In this document: positions 22,491 through 34,922 of the stretch, in pieces | Position numbering within the stretch: position 1 is the stretch's first letter | How the letters are laid out: each line of letters opens with the position of its first letter | Origin: Monosporascus cannonballus | Taxonomy: Eukaryota > Ascomycota > Sordariomycetes > Xylariales | Length of the DNA: 64,000 nt | Assembly: GCA_004154925.1 (NCBI GenBank) | Contig: QJNS01000165.1 | Location: 1-64,000, forward strand | Direction: 5' to 3' | Position numbers and translations under genes: made by a program | Notes under the pieces: model-generated | Told to the model about the DNA's origin: nothing | The model's input: only the letters and a program-made list of their open reading frames with translations | Database searches by the model: none

Positions 22491-25400
22491 ATGTCGGGCC
22501 GCCCCCTCAGGAAAATACCCGCCATCATGTTATTTGTCTCAGACCACACGGGCACTCAGCTAACAGGCTTTCCAACGCAAGGTCCCTTTAAAACGTCTTC
22601 CTCAAGGTCGTTGTATTCCCCCGGTGCACGTGCGCGGAGCGGTGTAAGAGCTACTCGAGCTCGACATCACGCTCCCCCGAGGTCGTCGTCTCCTTTATCC
22701 AGTAGTTCTACCGCCGACGAGGGTGAATCGTCGACATCCTCCCCGGTCCTCCCGTCGCTTCCGGCCCCCCAGTTACCGGCGCGGGCACTGGGATATCTCA
22801 GAGCCTCAACTCCAAGTCGCGACGACGATCCGGAAGACGAAAGTCGATACGTGACAGCTAGCTGGGGTTCGCCCTATCCGAAGTCTGAGGGCACCCACCT
22901 TGGCTACCAAAGCTCTAGCAGCTCTGAGTTCTCCGAGGAAGACTCTCCTTTGCATCACCTGGAGATAACCACTCCCTTTCTGCGTCCCGCTCCCCCGGTT
23001 CCCGCACCCGGATCAGATCCCCGTCAACCCTCGCTTTCGGGTAGTGCGGTTATACTTGCCAATCGTGCTCGGAGACCAATCCGAGGGCTGACTGAAGATT
23101 GGATCCGGCAGCACACCACAAAAGACTTGACTTCGGAGCATCGACACTGGTTGAGCGACGGTACCGACGAGAGTGAGCACTCTTCACTGAGCGGCTCGGT
23201 GTCAGGCGACGACGCGGGCTGGTCTGAAGAGAAGGACCCTGCGACGCCGCGTGCCTCAGCCCGTCCCGTCCGGGTACTGGAACCGATAGTTTCACGGCAC
23301 CCAAGAAGTCGTTCAAGCAACGAGACGTTGAAGCAGGCCGTTATTAACAACGTAAAAATGGACTTCCATAGTGTAGCGAAGCCCGCTCAGGATGCTTCAA
23401 GCATCTGGACCAATGAGTCTCTTTCCGAGGCAACAACGTCCAGACGGGACTCCCCTGTCGGGACTGACGAGAAACGTGCCAACGGCTCGGTCCGGGCACC
23501 TGGCGCACTAGCTTACGCAGCCGAACGTCCAGCAACACCACCGAAGCCGGTCAAGACCGCTGCTGCGCAGACTCCGCGGTTGAAGAAGAAAGTGCTATGG
23601 AGGGGGAAGAATATCATGATCCTCCTACCACGCGATGAAGAGCGCGGTCAGCCCGGAAAGGCCCCAATTCCTCTTACGGAAGAACGTATCGTAGCCATGT
23701 TACAATCGTGGGAGCAGCTTGGTTACGATATTCGAGGATTTGACCTGGATGGAGGGCGTTCCTCACCGGACGTGCTGGAGGATTATTCTCAGAGCCGAGA
23801 ACCCTGGCCCGATCTGGAAGACATAGTGCAGGAGCGTGCTCGGAGGAATTTCAAGGTCACCCTTCCAGATCTGAATGGTACGCTTCCCTAAGATCCCTCA
23901 ATACGGTGGACGGATAACTAATGTCACGACAGCATGGAAGAAATACGTAAACGAGTTTAATGAGGCCAAGCTTAGGGCCCTTGGTGTATCATTCGGTGGC
24001 GACGAGCCAGCGCCACTGCCCTCCATTTCTCCAGCGGCGACAAATTTGAGCCGGCAAAACTCCAACCAGTACCCTCCCTTACCATTCTCTCCTCCCATCC
24101 CTACCTCTTCAGCCGCCAGCAACGTCCCACAAGGATTTCCCTTTCCGGCTCCCTTTCTCTCCGGCAATGGTTCTTCGGCTACACAAAGTCCGGCCCTACC
24201 CTCGGTGGCGTCTCCGGCCTCGTTCAATGCACCAGCTTTGCCTGGGAAGTACAACCCCCGCGCGTCCATCGCTATCTCACCCGGCGAATTCCCCTTTCAC
24301 TCCGGCCAACCGTCGCCGCACGGGTGGTCGCCGCAGATGCTTCTTCAGCAGCATCTCGGTCGTGCTGGCTCACCTTCGGTTCTCAACATGAATGCTCTAA
24401 TGTCGCCAGGTCTGCCTTTCCAGCGCGATGGTATTTCTCCTGTCGGCATGCACCAACGGCACCAATCCTTGCAATATCCCATGTTGCCTCATCAACATCT
24501 TCAGAGGCAGGATTCCGCCCGGGCATCTCCGCGTCTTCAGGATCTCCGTGAAGTTGATGAAGAAATTCAGAGTAATCCATATGAGAAGAACCCTTCCCCC
24601 GCTCCAGAACCGAGCCACCCCATTCGCCATAACGCCAGCCACAGCCTGCAAAAGGAGATCGATGATGCTGAATACCACTTGGAGGAACAGTTCCGTTCAC
24701 AGCTGGAGCAACCGGATTATAATCCTCCGCATAACGAATCCGAGCAACTAGAGGTTAGCGGGCCGACGGAGACGGTTGAGGCTCCCGGCGCGCCCCACGC
24801 GAGAGGCCCTTCAGTACACTTCAGCGGCTTTGGGACCGACTCCGAAGATGGTCCCAAGCTTCACCATCCTCAGCCTCATAGTCGAGGCCATTCCCTCTCG
24901 CAGCAACCGTACTTCGATAATGACGAGATGCGCGATAGCAGTCGTGAGAGCAAATTCCGGAACCTCAAGCCCGAAGACCTTAATCTGGCAAAGACGGACG
25001 AGTCTTACGAGATCGAGACAAATCCTAGTAATCTAGGAACCCCTATCAAGTCCTTCGACCTGGTGAACCAGATGCACCAGCGGACACTGTCCACGATGAG
25101 TAATCCTTGGGCAAATGAACCTGTTTCGGATAGCAAGGCGTCGTCTCGCCATACCAGTCACGCAAGCAAGCCGTCTCTTTCGAAGCTAAATGCAGCCGCT
25201 GCTGAGTTCAAATATGACCCTACCAGCAGTTTTAGTCCTGGAAAGTTCGCATTCGGCAACACCAACAACACCACCCCAAGCAACTTCCAGCCGAAACCCC
25301 CCCAGTCTGTCACTTCCAGCCACTTTAGCATGCCGTCAACTTCGTCTTCGAAGGGCAAAATCAACCCTTCTGCTCCTCTCTTCTCCCCCGCCAAATCAAC

Positions 25401-28400
25401 ATTCAGCTTCTCCGCTTCTGGGCCCAAGTTTAACCCCGATGCCCCATCCTTCCAACCCCTTAGTTCCATCGTGTCTTCCGTTGCTAGCCCTCCCGCTTCG
25501 GTGAGCGAGAGTGGTACGAACCGCCCCGTCCCTATTTTCGGCAATATCAACATAAACGTTTCCGAGGTCGTGAAACCTGCGAAGAAGTCGAAGGCTATTC
25601 CAATTGTCCGCCCCGTTGGCCAGCATGCTTCATCTCCAACTCCAAGGCCTGACTCAGCTAAGGATGACACTGGTGGGCACTCGATTGATGACAGTCGAGC
25701 CAAGAAGAAATTCAGAGAGAACAGCGCCGACGGCGATCAAGTCCCCTTGTTTGCGGAACCTTCTCCGGAGCCTGAACCTGTCACACAAGGACCGACAGAG
25801 TCTGTTAAGAAGGAACCTCTTGCCGAGCAAAACGCCGAGTTGCCGAAGGAGGACAGGCCTTCTGAGGAAAAGGCTGATGAAGAGGATAGTGCGCTAATCG
25901 CTGACACCACTCTAGCATCTACTGCACACTCGGAATCGACTGATGGTAAAATCCAGTCCGAGTCGACCACAAAGGCCACTACTAGTCCATCGGCGACGTC
26001 CCCCGACCAGGACCACGCCAATGCCAGCTGGGCACCGTTCGAGTTCAGAAGCCAGTCAGAAATTCAAAATTTCAATGATGCAAGGCCTTTTGGCGACGAT
26101 GACCTAACTATCAATAAGCAGCACAAGAAGAGCCTCTCTGCCAATGCTAAACCCTTCGTACCTGGTGATATCCTGTTTGGGGCACAGCATTCTGTTCCAT
26201 TTGAGCCGAATCTTGGACTACCGTCGGCGCCTATGGCCGAGCAAGGATCCGAGGAAGAACGTGCCGGGTCGCCGACCCCAGGCCCTGAGTTACCGCCAAT
26301 GACAGAACCGTGGGTTGAAGTGCAGTCCACGCCAGGGGCAGACTCAGCGTCGTCTCCTCACTCAGTGCATGCACCTCCAGTAAGAGGTCTCGGCTCTTCA
26401 AGATTCGCGTCCCCCTCTACATCGAAGGGCTTGGCAGCATCACAATATGCCGCGACACCGTCACCTCAGCCCCGGACAAGTGGCCTTGCCGCTTCAAGAT
26501 TCGCTGCTTCTCCCTCTTCGGTTTCCGAAGACGAGACGGTACCGATCCCGACCAGCAACGATGGTGGCATCGTTGAACCGCAGGCATTACACAGTTTTGA
26601 ATCATTGCCAGTTAGCCCTCCGTCAGTGGCTAGTGATAAGCCGAAAGCAGTGGGCACGCATGAACTTACTTTTGAAGAGATTGATGAGGTCATGCAACAT
26701 CTCCACAAGAGAGATCCCACGATGGGTGTGAAGAGGACTGTTGACTCTTCCAAGTGGCGACAGCCAACTCCGGTCCCGAACACCTCTCATGTCACCACCG
26801 CGAACTCGCCGCCGGTGCATCTGCAACCCCAGGCACCCTTCCGGAGTGACGCCCCGAGCCCGAGTCCCCAACAATATCGCTCTCTACCACAAGAGACCGC
26901 TCCGGCAATGCCCTCCACTGAATTCGATGATCCATTCGTCGAACGTTCACAGAGCGCTCTCTCCCAGTCTTTCGATGGCCCGATTCACCATCTCGACGCT
27001 CTCCAAGACGTCCCTGAAAGTGAATGGGATCAAGCCTTCAGTGCCAGCGAGCAAGATAAACTGGAACAACGTGTTCACTACCTCAGTGGACATGTCAATG
27101 ACCTTGTCGGCAATATCCTGGCTTCTCGCCTTAATCCGCTTGAGAAGACGCTAGAGAATATCCATCTTGCTCTGGGCGATCTTGTTCATAGAACGCATTC
27201 GACCCGGCGCGAGAGGCGTAGTCTGTCTGCTGAGTTCCAGGAAAGCGATGCCGACGACGAAGATGAGGAGGTTCCAGTCCGCAGGTCCATGAGTCCCCGC
27301 CGAGACAGGCGGATGGAACAAATACGTCTTGCCGTTCTGGATGCTTTGAATCAGCAACAAGCAAGCCGTGCCCTAGAAGTAACTCAACTAGAATCGCTCG
27401 AGACAGCGTCCAACAAAGACGAGTCCGTTATTCTGAAGGCATTGGAAGACATCAAGGCTCAATTCGGCCAATCTCTGCGTCCGGAATTCCCAGGCGAACA
27501 ACTTCGAAACATAGTCGAAGAAGCGGTCGAAAAGCGCATGCCTCCTACTCCCGCGCCAGTCATCAAAGACGACGAAGAAGCCAACAATAAATTATCTGAG
27601 ATGCTAGCGAGAATGTATGAGCTGGAGCAGCGACTGCAGTCCGAGGAAGGTCGGACTGAGAGCGAGCGTGGTAGAGTCCGCGAGCTCGAGGAAAGGCTGC
27701 GCATCGAGGAGAGCAGGAGTGAAAACGAGACCAACGTCAGGCGTGGAGCTGAAGACAGAGTCCATGAACTCCGGCGACAGCTGGAACAAGCCGAAACCAA
27801 GGTCGAAGTTGAGATTATGAACCGCAGCATTTTTGACCAGAGAGTACACGATTTGGAAGAGCGACTTAAGATTCAGGAGGGCAGGACCGAGATCGAACTC
27901 TCCGGGCGTAGGGACGCCGAAGACAGACTCTCCGAGATCCAGCGACTGCTCCGAATATCTTCCGAGGAGGAGGATCGTCTACGGGCCGTACTCGACGAAC
28001 GGGATCAGAAGATCAAAGCTATAGAACAGAGCTACAGCGAGAACGCCATGCGCCTCACGGTAGTTGAAGCGGATAAAGTGAATTCTGAGCAAACCCAAGC
28101 GGAACTCAAGAAGCGCCTCCATGCCGTCGAAGCGGAGCTTCGTGAATCGATACAAGAGGCCAAGCACTGGCGTACTGAGGCCGAAGTCGCAAGAGAAACG
28201 TCGCAGCGACAGACGAATGACCTGGTTGAGGCAGTCAATGAAACCAGACATCTGCACAAATTGATTGATACCCTCGGAGTTCAACTGGAAGAGAACGAGA
28301 GGATACGAGACAACTGGCGTGCCAAGTTCGTCTCCCTACAAGACGACATGGCTCATGCGGCTCGTGAGATCACCGAGGAGAACTCGAGACGCTCTAAGAA

Positions 28401-30060
28401 GGAGCAAGCCCTTCTCGCGCGGCAAGAGGTGCTCGATGCCAGGCTTCAGGCTGAAGCTCGGACTCGTGAACGCCTCGAAGTCGAAGTCGCCAGGCTGGAA
28501 AATGGTGAACGACAAGGATTACGAGCGGTAAGCGAGTGCAAGCGACTCGAGGGAATACTTAATGGGCTCCGGAACGAGAACCACAGGCTTCACCAAGACT
28601 CACTTAGCTTGCAACGAGAGCTCCAAGATGCTCAGGAGTCGGCGGCTAAGGATAAGGCTCGTTTCCAACGGGAACTCGAAGAGGCGAGGGATGCGGCAGC
28701 TTCTGAAGTGCAACGTACGCAGATCTCGGTGCAGTCTGAACTAGAGGCTGCCAACAACCAAGTAAATGTCGTCCGCGAGGAACTCGAAGACGAAGTAAAC
28801 AAAGTCCGCGCACAACTCGACCAGGTCAGGCTTGATGCGGACACCGCCAGAGCGCACCACGAGATGATGCTTGAGGAAGCGCAAAACAGCAAGAGGACGG
28901 AACTTGAAGAAATGGCCCGCAAGCACCAGAGTGAGGTTGAAGACATTCAAGCTCGATACGAGCGACAACTGGGCAACACAACAGAGGATGCCCAGCGGAC
29001 GGAGCAGAATCTTTTGGAACGACTCAGCCTCTCAACATCTAAAATCGAGCATCTCCAAGACCGTGTTGCTCACTTGGAAGACAAAGTGCAAATCGCCCAG
29101 GAGGCGGCCAGGGCAGCTGCCCAAGCCGCCGCTCAAGCTGGCAAGTCCCCCAGTGTACCCATAACCGAAAGCTCCTTGCAGCCGACACCCGCCGCACATA
29201 CCAAGCAACTCGCCGAAGCTATGCAACTCCCTGAGAAGATTTCGCCGCAAGCTCTTCGGGAATCCATTATGGTTTTGCAAGAGCAGCTCCAGGCCCGAGA
29301 GCAACGCATCGAAGAGCTCGAGCAGACCGTTGAGAAGCTCGATCCCGACGCCTCTAATAAGATCAGTAAGCGGGATGATGAAATCACATGGCTGCGAGAA
29401 TTGCTTGCTGTCAGACATGGTGATCTTGAGGACATCATTAGCGCTTTGTCAGCCGAACATTTCGACAGGGAATCCGTCAAGGGCGCAGCTATACGTTTAA
29501 AAGCCAACCTCCAAATGGAGGAACAGGAACGAGAGCGCGCCATGAATGGAGGTTCGGCTCTCAACTTACCCAGCATTGCAGCTACAATCAGGGGTGCCGC
29601 TACTCCTCGGGTCGCGCAGGCTGTAGGGCCCCTCGCTGCAGCCTGGGGAAGCTGGCGCAAGGCAAGCCAGCCAGCTCGGAGTAACACTTCTAACGTCTCA
29701 TCATCTCCTGCTGCCGGGAGGAATGCGACGCCTTCAAAACCCAGGCGAGCGCCGCAAAACAGCTTCCTTTCCGGGCTCATGACACCGCCAGCCTCCGGTA
29801 TTCGTACAACTTCACAAGCAGAGCAAAATCCAGCGCAACCCACCGCATTCGGGAACACGGGCCGTCGTTTCACACCTGAAGAGTTTGCCAGTAGGTCGAT
29901 GACTGCACGGCAGGCCGAGAAGATGCCCGTGGCAGTAAGCACACCGCCTCCCCGACAGGAGCATAGAGATCCCACAACCCCCCCAATGATGCTGTCGGGC
30001 TCGTACGATGCGGATGCTCAAGTTGAAGACTTTGATGATGCGTCCTTCTTCGACGATTGA
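22491..30060 (+). CDS. Very large fungal coiled-coil protein (2,504 residues), function unknown
   Basis: Exons 22491-23877 and 23933-30060, joined across a 55-nt intron (GTACGC donor, AACTAATG branch, ACAG acceptor). The splice gives PDLN-A-WKKYVNEF. The N-terminal 350 residues are Ser/Pro-rich and disordered. A compact conserved-looking block at about 360-420 contains KKVLWRGKNIMILLP and SWEQLGYDIRGFDL, continuing across the intron into KLRALGVSFGG. Residues 500-1,600 are low-complexity with FG-like and SRFAASPS-type repeats. Long heptad-rich coiled coils run from about 1,660 to 2,195 and again at 2,220-2,300. The tail is acidic (FDDASFFDD). Fungal proteins of this build are often labelled myosin-heavy-chain-like because of the coiled coil, but no motor domain is present. 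A structural or cytoskeletal scaffold is an inference. The N-terminal 30 residues are the least certain part. Confidence 0.85.
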
Positions 30061-30808
30061 GCGGTGCATGATCTCTGAAGATTTAGATCGACATTAGCTG
30101 CTTTCAGACTATGCCGCTCCGGTTGGCCCGTTTCAGTCGTCATTTAGAGATGGCAAGAAATCTCGGGGCAAAGATTGATGCTTTATTACGTACGCGGGAT
30201 TTGCTTTATACTGTTTGTCTTTTCCATGAAGTCTAGATTGATACCCCGTACTCTATTCACTTGTGCTTTCTGTATCTCTTTCTTAATTATAGCACCCCAC
30301 ACAATCGTATTCGTACCCACGGACGGGCCTCACTACCCCAGTATCGGTTGGGGGATGAGGTGGCTGTTCGTTATTTCCTTTGTCTATTGCATGCATGGCC
30401 AGGAGCAGGGAGGGCACGCTCGTTAGCTAAGAGGTTGGGTGTGGATGAATGGCGCTGTGCCATATGTCGCGACGCGTCTAGCGAGTTAGAGGCGACAGGT
30501 CCATCGGGCTATTTTGCATTTGCTAGGAAACTGAAAGATAGCGACTAATATATAAAGTCCTCCGGACTTCTTGGATCATATCATATCATATCCTGGCGAT
30601 TCGCGCGCCGATACATGTCCCCTTAAGCCGTCACAGACTAACTTGAATCAACACCAACCACCTTCGCACAGAATAGACCGAGGCCGGAGAATATTGCATT
30701 CATTATACATCGTTATTGCGTCTAATGTAGAAAACCAAGTTTACATTAGCCGTTCCACCACAAAGCCTATCATCGTTCGGTCGTTCGTACCACCGCTACC
30801 ATCATTCA
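30061..30808. other. Intergenic between convergent genes
   Basis: 3' flanks of the coiled-coil gene (+) and the cerato-platanin gene (-). T-rich stretches and AATATA-like signals suit transcript ends. No coding frame with recognisable content. Confidence 0.5.
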
Positions 30809-31489
30809 TCAGATACCGCAGTTGCTAGCCGGGACCTGGGTGGCGCTGGCCTCGATGCGCCCCAGCTGCACCGCCTGCCCGCCCGTCAGCGCGTTCATGG
30901 CGCCGAGCGCGATGTTGAACCCGGCCCCCGCGTGGTCCACCGCCAGCACGTTGATCGACCGCCCGCCGTAGCTCAGGCGCCAGCACGTGCCGCACTGTTT
31001 TCGTGGGTGTGTCAGTACATATACGACACTAAGCTAATAACTTGCAGTCTGGTCTGGTCGGGGCGTGTAAAGAAAGGACAGATTCGGTTTGGGGAGAGAG
31101 CGGAGGGGAGGGGAAGGGGGTAGGCCATCTTACGTTAGGAGAGTTCCATCCGCCGACCGCCGCCGCGGCGCCGATGTTGGGGAACCGAGGGATCTGGCCC
31201 TGCGTCTGCCATCCGAACCGCGTCTTCAGGCCGTTGCGCCCGTCCGAGCACGCCACGGCGTCGAGGGACCGGCCGCCGTTGTCGTATCCGGTGTCATAGG
31301 CCACTGCAAGGTGAGAGACACGGGGCTGGTTAGCTTTGCTTGCTCTGCTCTGTTCGGATTCACGACGTTGTGTGCGCTTCAGAGCAGGGAGGGCTAGAGC
31401 GGGAGACGAGAGGGAGGGCGAGACGAACCTGTCACTGCCGAGGCGGCGGCCGTGAGGGAGAGGAACTGGAGGAGCTGGGAGATCTGCAT
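30809..31489 (-). CDS. Cerato-platanin family secreted protein
   Basis: Three exons, 31489-31429, 31303-31134 and 30994-30809, encode 138 residues, the usual cerato-platanin length. Introns are 125 and 139 nt with GT...AG ends and consistent phases. Residues 1-18 are a signal peptide ([18 protein letters not shown]). The mature protein starts near VAYDTGYDN and has the family blocks [59 protein letters not shown] and a terminal ASNCG. All four conserved cysteines are present. Cerato-platanins are expansin-like, non-hydrolytic cell-wall/chitin-binding proteins abundant in culture filtrates; they can elicit plant defence and self-assemble at interfaces. No disruption is seen. A TATA-like box lies about 160 bp upstream. 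Because it is split into three exons, a simple open-frame scan misses it. Confidence 0.95.
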
Positions 31490-31574
31490 TTTGACAGCTT
31501 GGTGGAAGATCGATTATTAATTGGGCAATGGTTGGTTGTATTGTATTATTGTGCTGGGTTGTTCGAATGAAAAC

Positions 31575-31612
31575 GCTTATGCTGATGCTAATGCTGATGC
31601 TGATGCTGATGA
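31575..31612. repeat. Hexamer tandem repeat (GCTGAT), six units
   Basis: Six GCTNAT units, four of them exact GCTGAT, between the cerato-platanin start codon and its TATA-like box, so probably in the 5' leader. Confidence 0.85.
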
Positions 31613-31646
31613 GAAGAGTGCCCGAGAAGAGAGCGTCTCCTAGCAG

Positions 31647-31654
31647 CTTATATA
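31647..31654 (-). promoter_or_regulatory. TATA-like box of the cerato-platanin gene
   Basis: TATATAAG on the minus strand, about 160 bp upstream of the start codon. Position and sequence suit a core promoter of a highly expressed secreted protein; the transcription start is not known. Confidence 0.5.
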
Positions 31655-34600
31655 CAGATGCTCCTCTGCGTTTCCCCCCCAGTTGTCTCCATGCCATGCC
31701 TCGTGTCCATCGGGCGGAGCCGTGAAGCTTTTCGTCATAGTGGGACAATCAGGCACGAAGCATCACGGCCACCGTTACCACTCTCACCATCGTGACCTCG
31801 AGGATACGATGGGTAGCCTAAACCCGGAGCGGTTGCCGCGGCCTCTCATCTGACTGGGGAGTTGGACTGGGTCCGGGCCACATACAACGGGGATCGCGAT
31901 TTGGAGAAAGACAAAAATAGCTTATGAAATAAAGAAGATCCCGAGACCAAAAAGCACTGACGTCGCTGCAGCGGACACAGAATAGTAACAATAAGCAGCA
32001 TAAAATCCCACCACTGCCCCTCTAAGTAAAAAAAATCTCCAGGCCGGTCACGCGTTTACCCACACACCCGACCTCGTGTTGGAGCTTTACAGCAGTGCTA
32101 GTGCCCCCGCGGGTCCTGTCGATCGTGCTCGTATCTGCTGTAACGGATACTTATTGACTAGCTCGTGGACCCCTCTCGGTGCGCCAACGGGGTGGCTAAT
32201 GTGGCTCCAAGCGTGGTGGGTGCCGTTGGAGCACGGCAGTTAGGCCGAGCCTGCTCGGGCTTCGCCTCGCCTGGGGGAGGGGTGCTGGAAGAGAAGAGAA
32301 GCATGATGTGACCTTCCCAAGAAAGGACTGGGGCAATTCCGCTATTATTCGTTTACGGCTCTTGATTGGGCGACGGACGCAAATTCCGATTGCCGAAGAC
32401 TGGATGCGTCGATTATCCGCCTCGGGCCTGGCCGGGCTGCTATCGCCTTACAACGGAAATCCGGAATTGGTGTGTCTGGATACCACTGCACAATGGACTC
32501 TACTATATAGTATCCCTTCGTTTAATAGTATGGGGGCCCTGGTGTTGCAAAGCTTGCGGACGATTATGGCATCTTGCCTTTTGTATCTGCCTACCAGATC
32601 TTGGTGCAATTCCACCTGAAGGCTAGCTATGAAGATACATAATTTATCAGAGACAGATCGGCTACGTTACAAGGACCCTCATACATAATACCGGGGGGTT
32701 ACTGTACGTATGCGTAGGTAGGTGCGTGGTAACATAGGCCTCTGGCCTTCTCCTGGATGTCGTAAGAATCCCATCCTCAATCAGGCATGCTGTCACGAAA
32801 AAAGACGCCTAAGACTCGTGACTTTCTCCGTGCATTGGTGATATTCTGACATATTACCAGTATGACAAAACACGGAGACCAGAGATATATGCGGTCGTCC
32901 ATTTCTAAGATGCTGACTCGACAGCATTATTCTAAGTGCGCGAGATGAATATGGTAACAACCTACTCACTGTGGTGAGCCCTCCAGGGATGGTAGACGAA
33001 TATCGCATCTGACACGCGTCTCCCGATCCTGTGAATGGAGCAAACCGGTACACTCGAAGAGCATTCGGCGTTCTGCACGGAAACGCAATGCCCTCATACC
33101 GCCAGTCTCGATGAGCGACTTCTTTGGGCCTCCGGCAGTGCTGAGCCGCATTGGGTTGGATAGGCTCAGCATGCGCCATACAACTTCCTCCCGCCAGAGA
33201 ACACCCCCGTTGCTCCATGACGAGTACAACTACGTGGTCCCAGGGATTGGCTATATTTGGAAAACGAATACCCGTATCGAAAAGTGGATTAGGCGTATAG
33301 CCAGATCCCAGTCTGGATGTCACTAACTGTAGAGGCAAGATTGCTGATCTCGGTTTATCGATACACGTCGTCATCCTCAACAATATAACTCGGAGGCACT
33401 CAAGTCGATCATACACCAGTTGATTACTCGCCAAGATGCCAGATCGCAGCTGCTTCGTGGACGACCGAAGAGTTGCTCTAAGCCTGTTGGCCGGGCGGGC
33501 CAGATTCTGTTGACACCGATACCACGACAGTAGGCCGATTACTCCAGCTGCAACACATCACCAGACCCGCCGCAAGCATGCTTCCATCTAGGCCGGAGCT
33601 CCTTCTACTACTAAGACCTCCAGCGCAGACTCCGCTCAAAAAACAATCCGAGTCATCATGTTGGCGGGACTACGAGCGGTATATAGTTACACTCCGACCT
33701 AGCGCACCTCGTCATTTGAAGAGACGTATTATTCGCTCATCTCCCTTATGGACCGTTTTAAGGCGACGCTACACTCTCGGACGAGCGGTCCCTATTAACA
33801 ATACGCCAAAACAAGACTTGCAGCGGTGTGCATTGCCTACCGAAGCCGGGGCCAGCATTACCACAGCACCGGCCCGCAGGTTAAATGTCACATTCCAGAA
33901 GCAACTGCCATCCTGGATCATGGAAGTTTGCTGTTGCAGACCAACCGCCAGAATGAAAAAGGGGTGCTGAAGCTGCGGGACCCGATATCTAGTTCAAATT
34001 CGGCCTATGCTCGGGGCAAGCAGTCCCAGGTCGGGTCATGACCGTTACGCCGCATATCAACTCCAGAGATATAAAGACTATGATAACTATCGTGGGGTCA
34101 CTAGTGACATTGGGAGGAAGGTCAGCACGCTAACCGACACAGAAGCCGTGGCTGCTTCTGTTGTGTGCAAGGGTGTTGTTAAGCCATCCTCATAAACGGA
34201 TACGTAGATAGAGAGAACGTCGTCGAGAGGCCCATCCCCCTAGCTTGGATTTCTTGGTGTTGCCGTTAGCTCCTGCATTCAAAGTTGAGGTCCATTCTCT
34301 TGGTGGGGACTTCACCATTCTCTGCGATGAAGATTAGCTAAACGGCTTATGGCTCCGAGTTTCCGTGCGCTCCTCCCAAATTTAGGTTGCCAAACAGGAC
34401 AGTTTCTGGCCTTCTGGAGTTGTTGAGATGGTGCTTTGTGCCCTAGCTTGAAGGGCTGTTGTTTTGTCTATGTAGGCGCTCTATACAACTAATTAGCTGC
34501 CGGTAATGGGGCGGCAAGTGCTGTTATCAGAACATAAGGAATCCAGAAGACTTCAAACACTTTGGTTCGCCAGGAACGGGCAATTCGACAACATGACTTC

Positions 34601-34822
34601 AGCAGAATTCGGGCAGTAGTGATGAGCAGCTAGTAAGAAGCATGTATCTCATAACCGAACCCCCCTTGATTTCGAATAGGTTTTCGTTTCAAGGACTCGG
34701 AGTTAATTAGCCCGGCGTTGAGCACCCCCCGCTTGCTCCACCAGCCCCACCATCAAACCCTTATATAAGACAATATTCCACGCGAACTTTCCACCTAATC
34801 ACCCAATGGCTTCATTAAAAGC
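31655..34822. other. Intergenic, no confident gene
   Basis: About 3.2 kb with two longer open frames, 33434-32793 (minus, 213 codons) and 33578-33970 (plus, 130 codons). Neither shows a domain, membrane pattern or signal peptide that I recognise. Otherwise nothing is seen. Confidence 0.4.
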
Positions 34823-34913
34823 GGGTTTTGTGGTCTAGTGGTATGATTCTCGCTTAGGGTAAACCCTAAAGCTCGCATGCGAGAGGTCCCGGGTTCGATC
34901 CCCGGCAAAACCC
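34823..34913 (+). tRNA. tRNA-Pro (anticodon AGG) with an 18-nt intron
   Basis: Acceptor stem GGGTTTT pairs with AAAACCC; the A box is TGGTCTAGTGG, the anticodon stem TCTCGC/GCGAGA, and the T arm CCCGGGTTCGATCCCCGG. The anticodon AGG is at 34856-34858. An intron at 34860-34877 follows position 37, the canonical place. The mature length is 73 nt. The intron contains ACCCTAA, complementary to the anticodon loop TTAGGGT, as expected for the anticodon-intron pairing needed by the splicing endonuclease. Confidence 0.97.
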
Positions 34914-34916
34914 TTC

Positions 34917-34922
34917 TTTTTT
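34917..34922 (+). terminator. RNA polymerase III terminator
   Basis: A run of six T three bases after the tRNA 3' end. Confidence 0.85.

Noticed and set aside
31029..31748. 239-codon minus-strand open frame with Ser/Ile repeats
   Set aside because: It reads through the hexamer repeat and the cerato-platanin exon 1, intron and exon 2 region in a wrong frame; the spliced cerato-platanin accounts for the locus.
32793..33434. 213-codon minus-strand open frame
   Set aside because: No domain, no membrane or signal pattern, no splice partner; composition looks random.
34854..34870. Telomere-like TTAGGGT...ACCCTAA
   Set aside because: Explained by the tRNA-Pro anticodon loop and its complementary intron; there is no tandem array.
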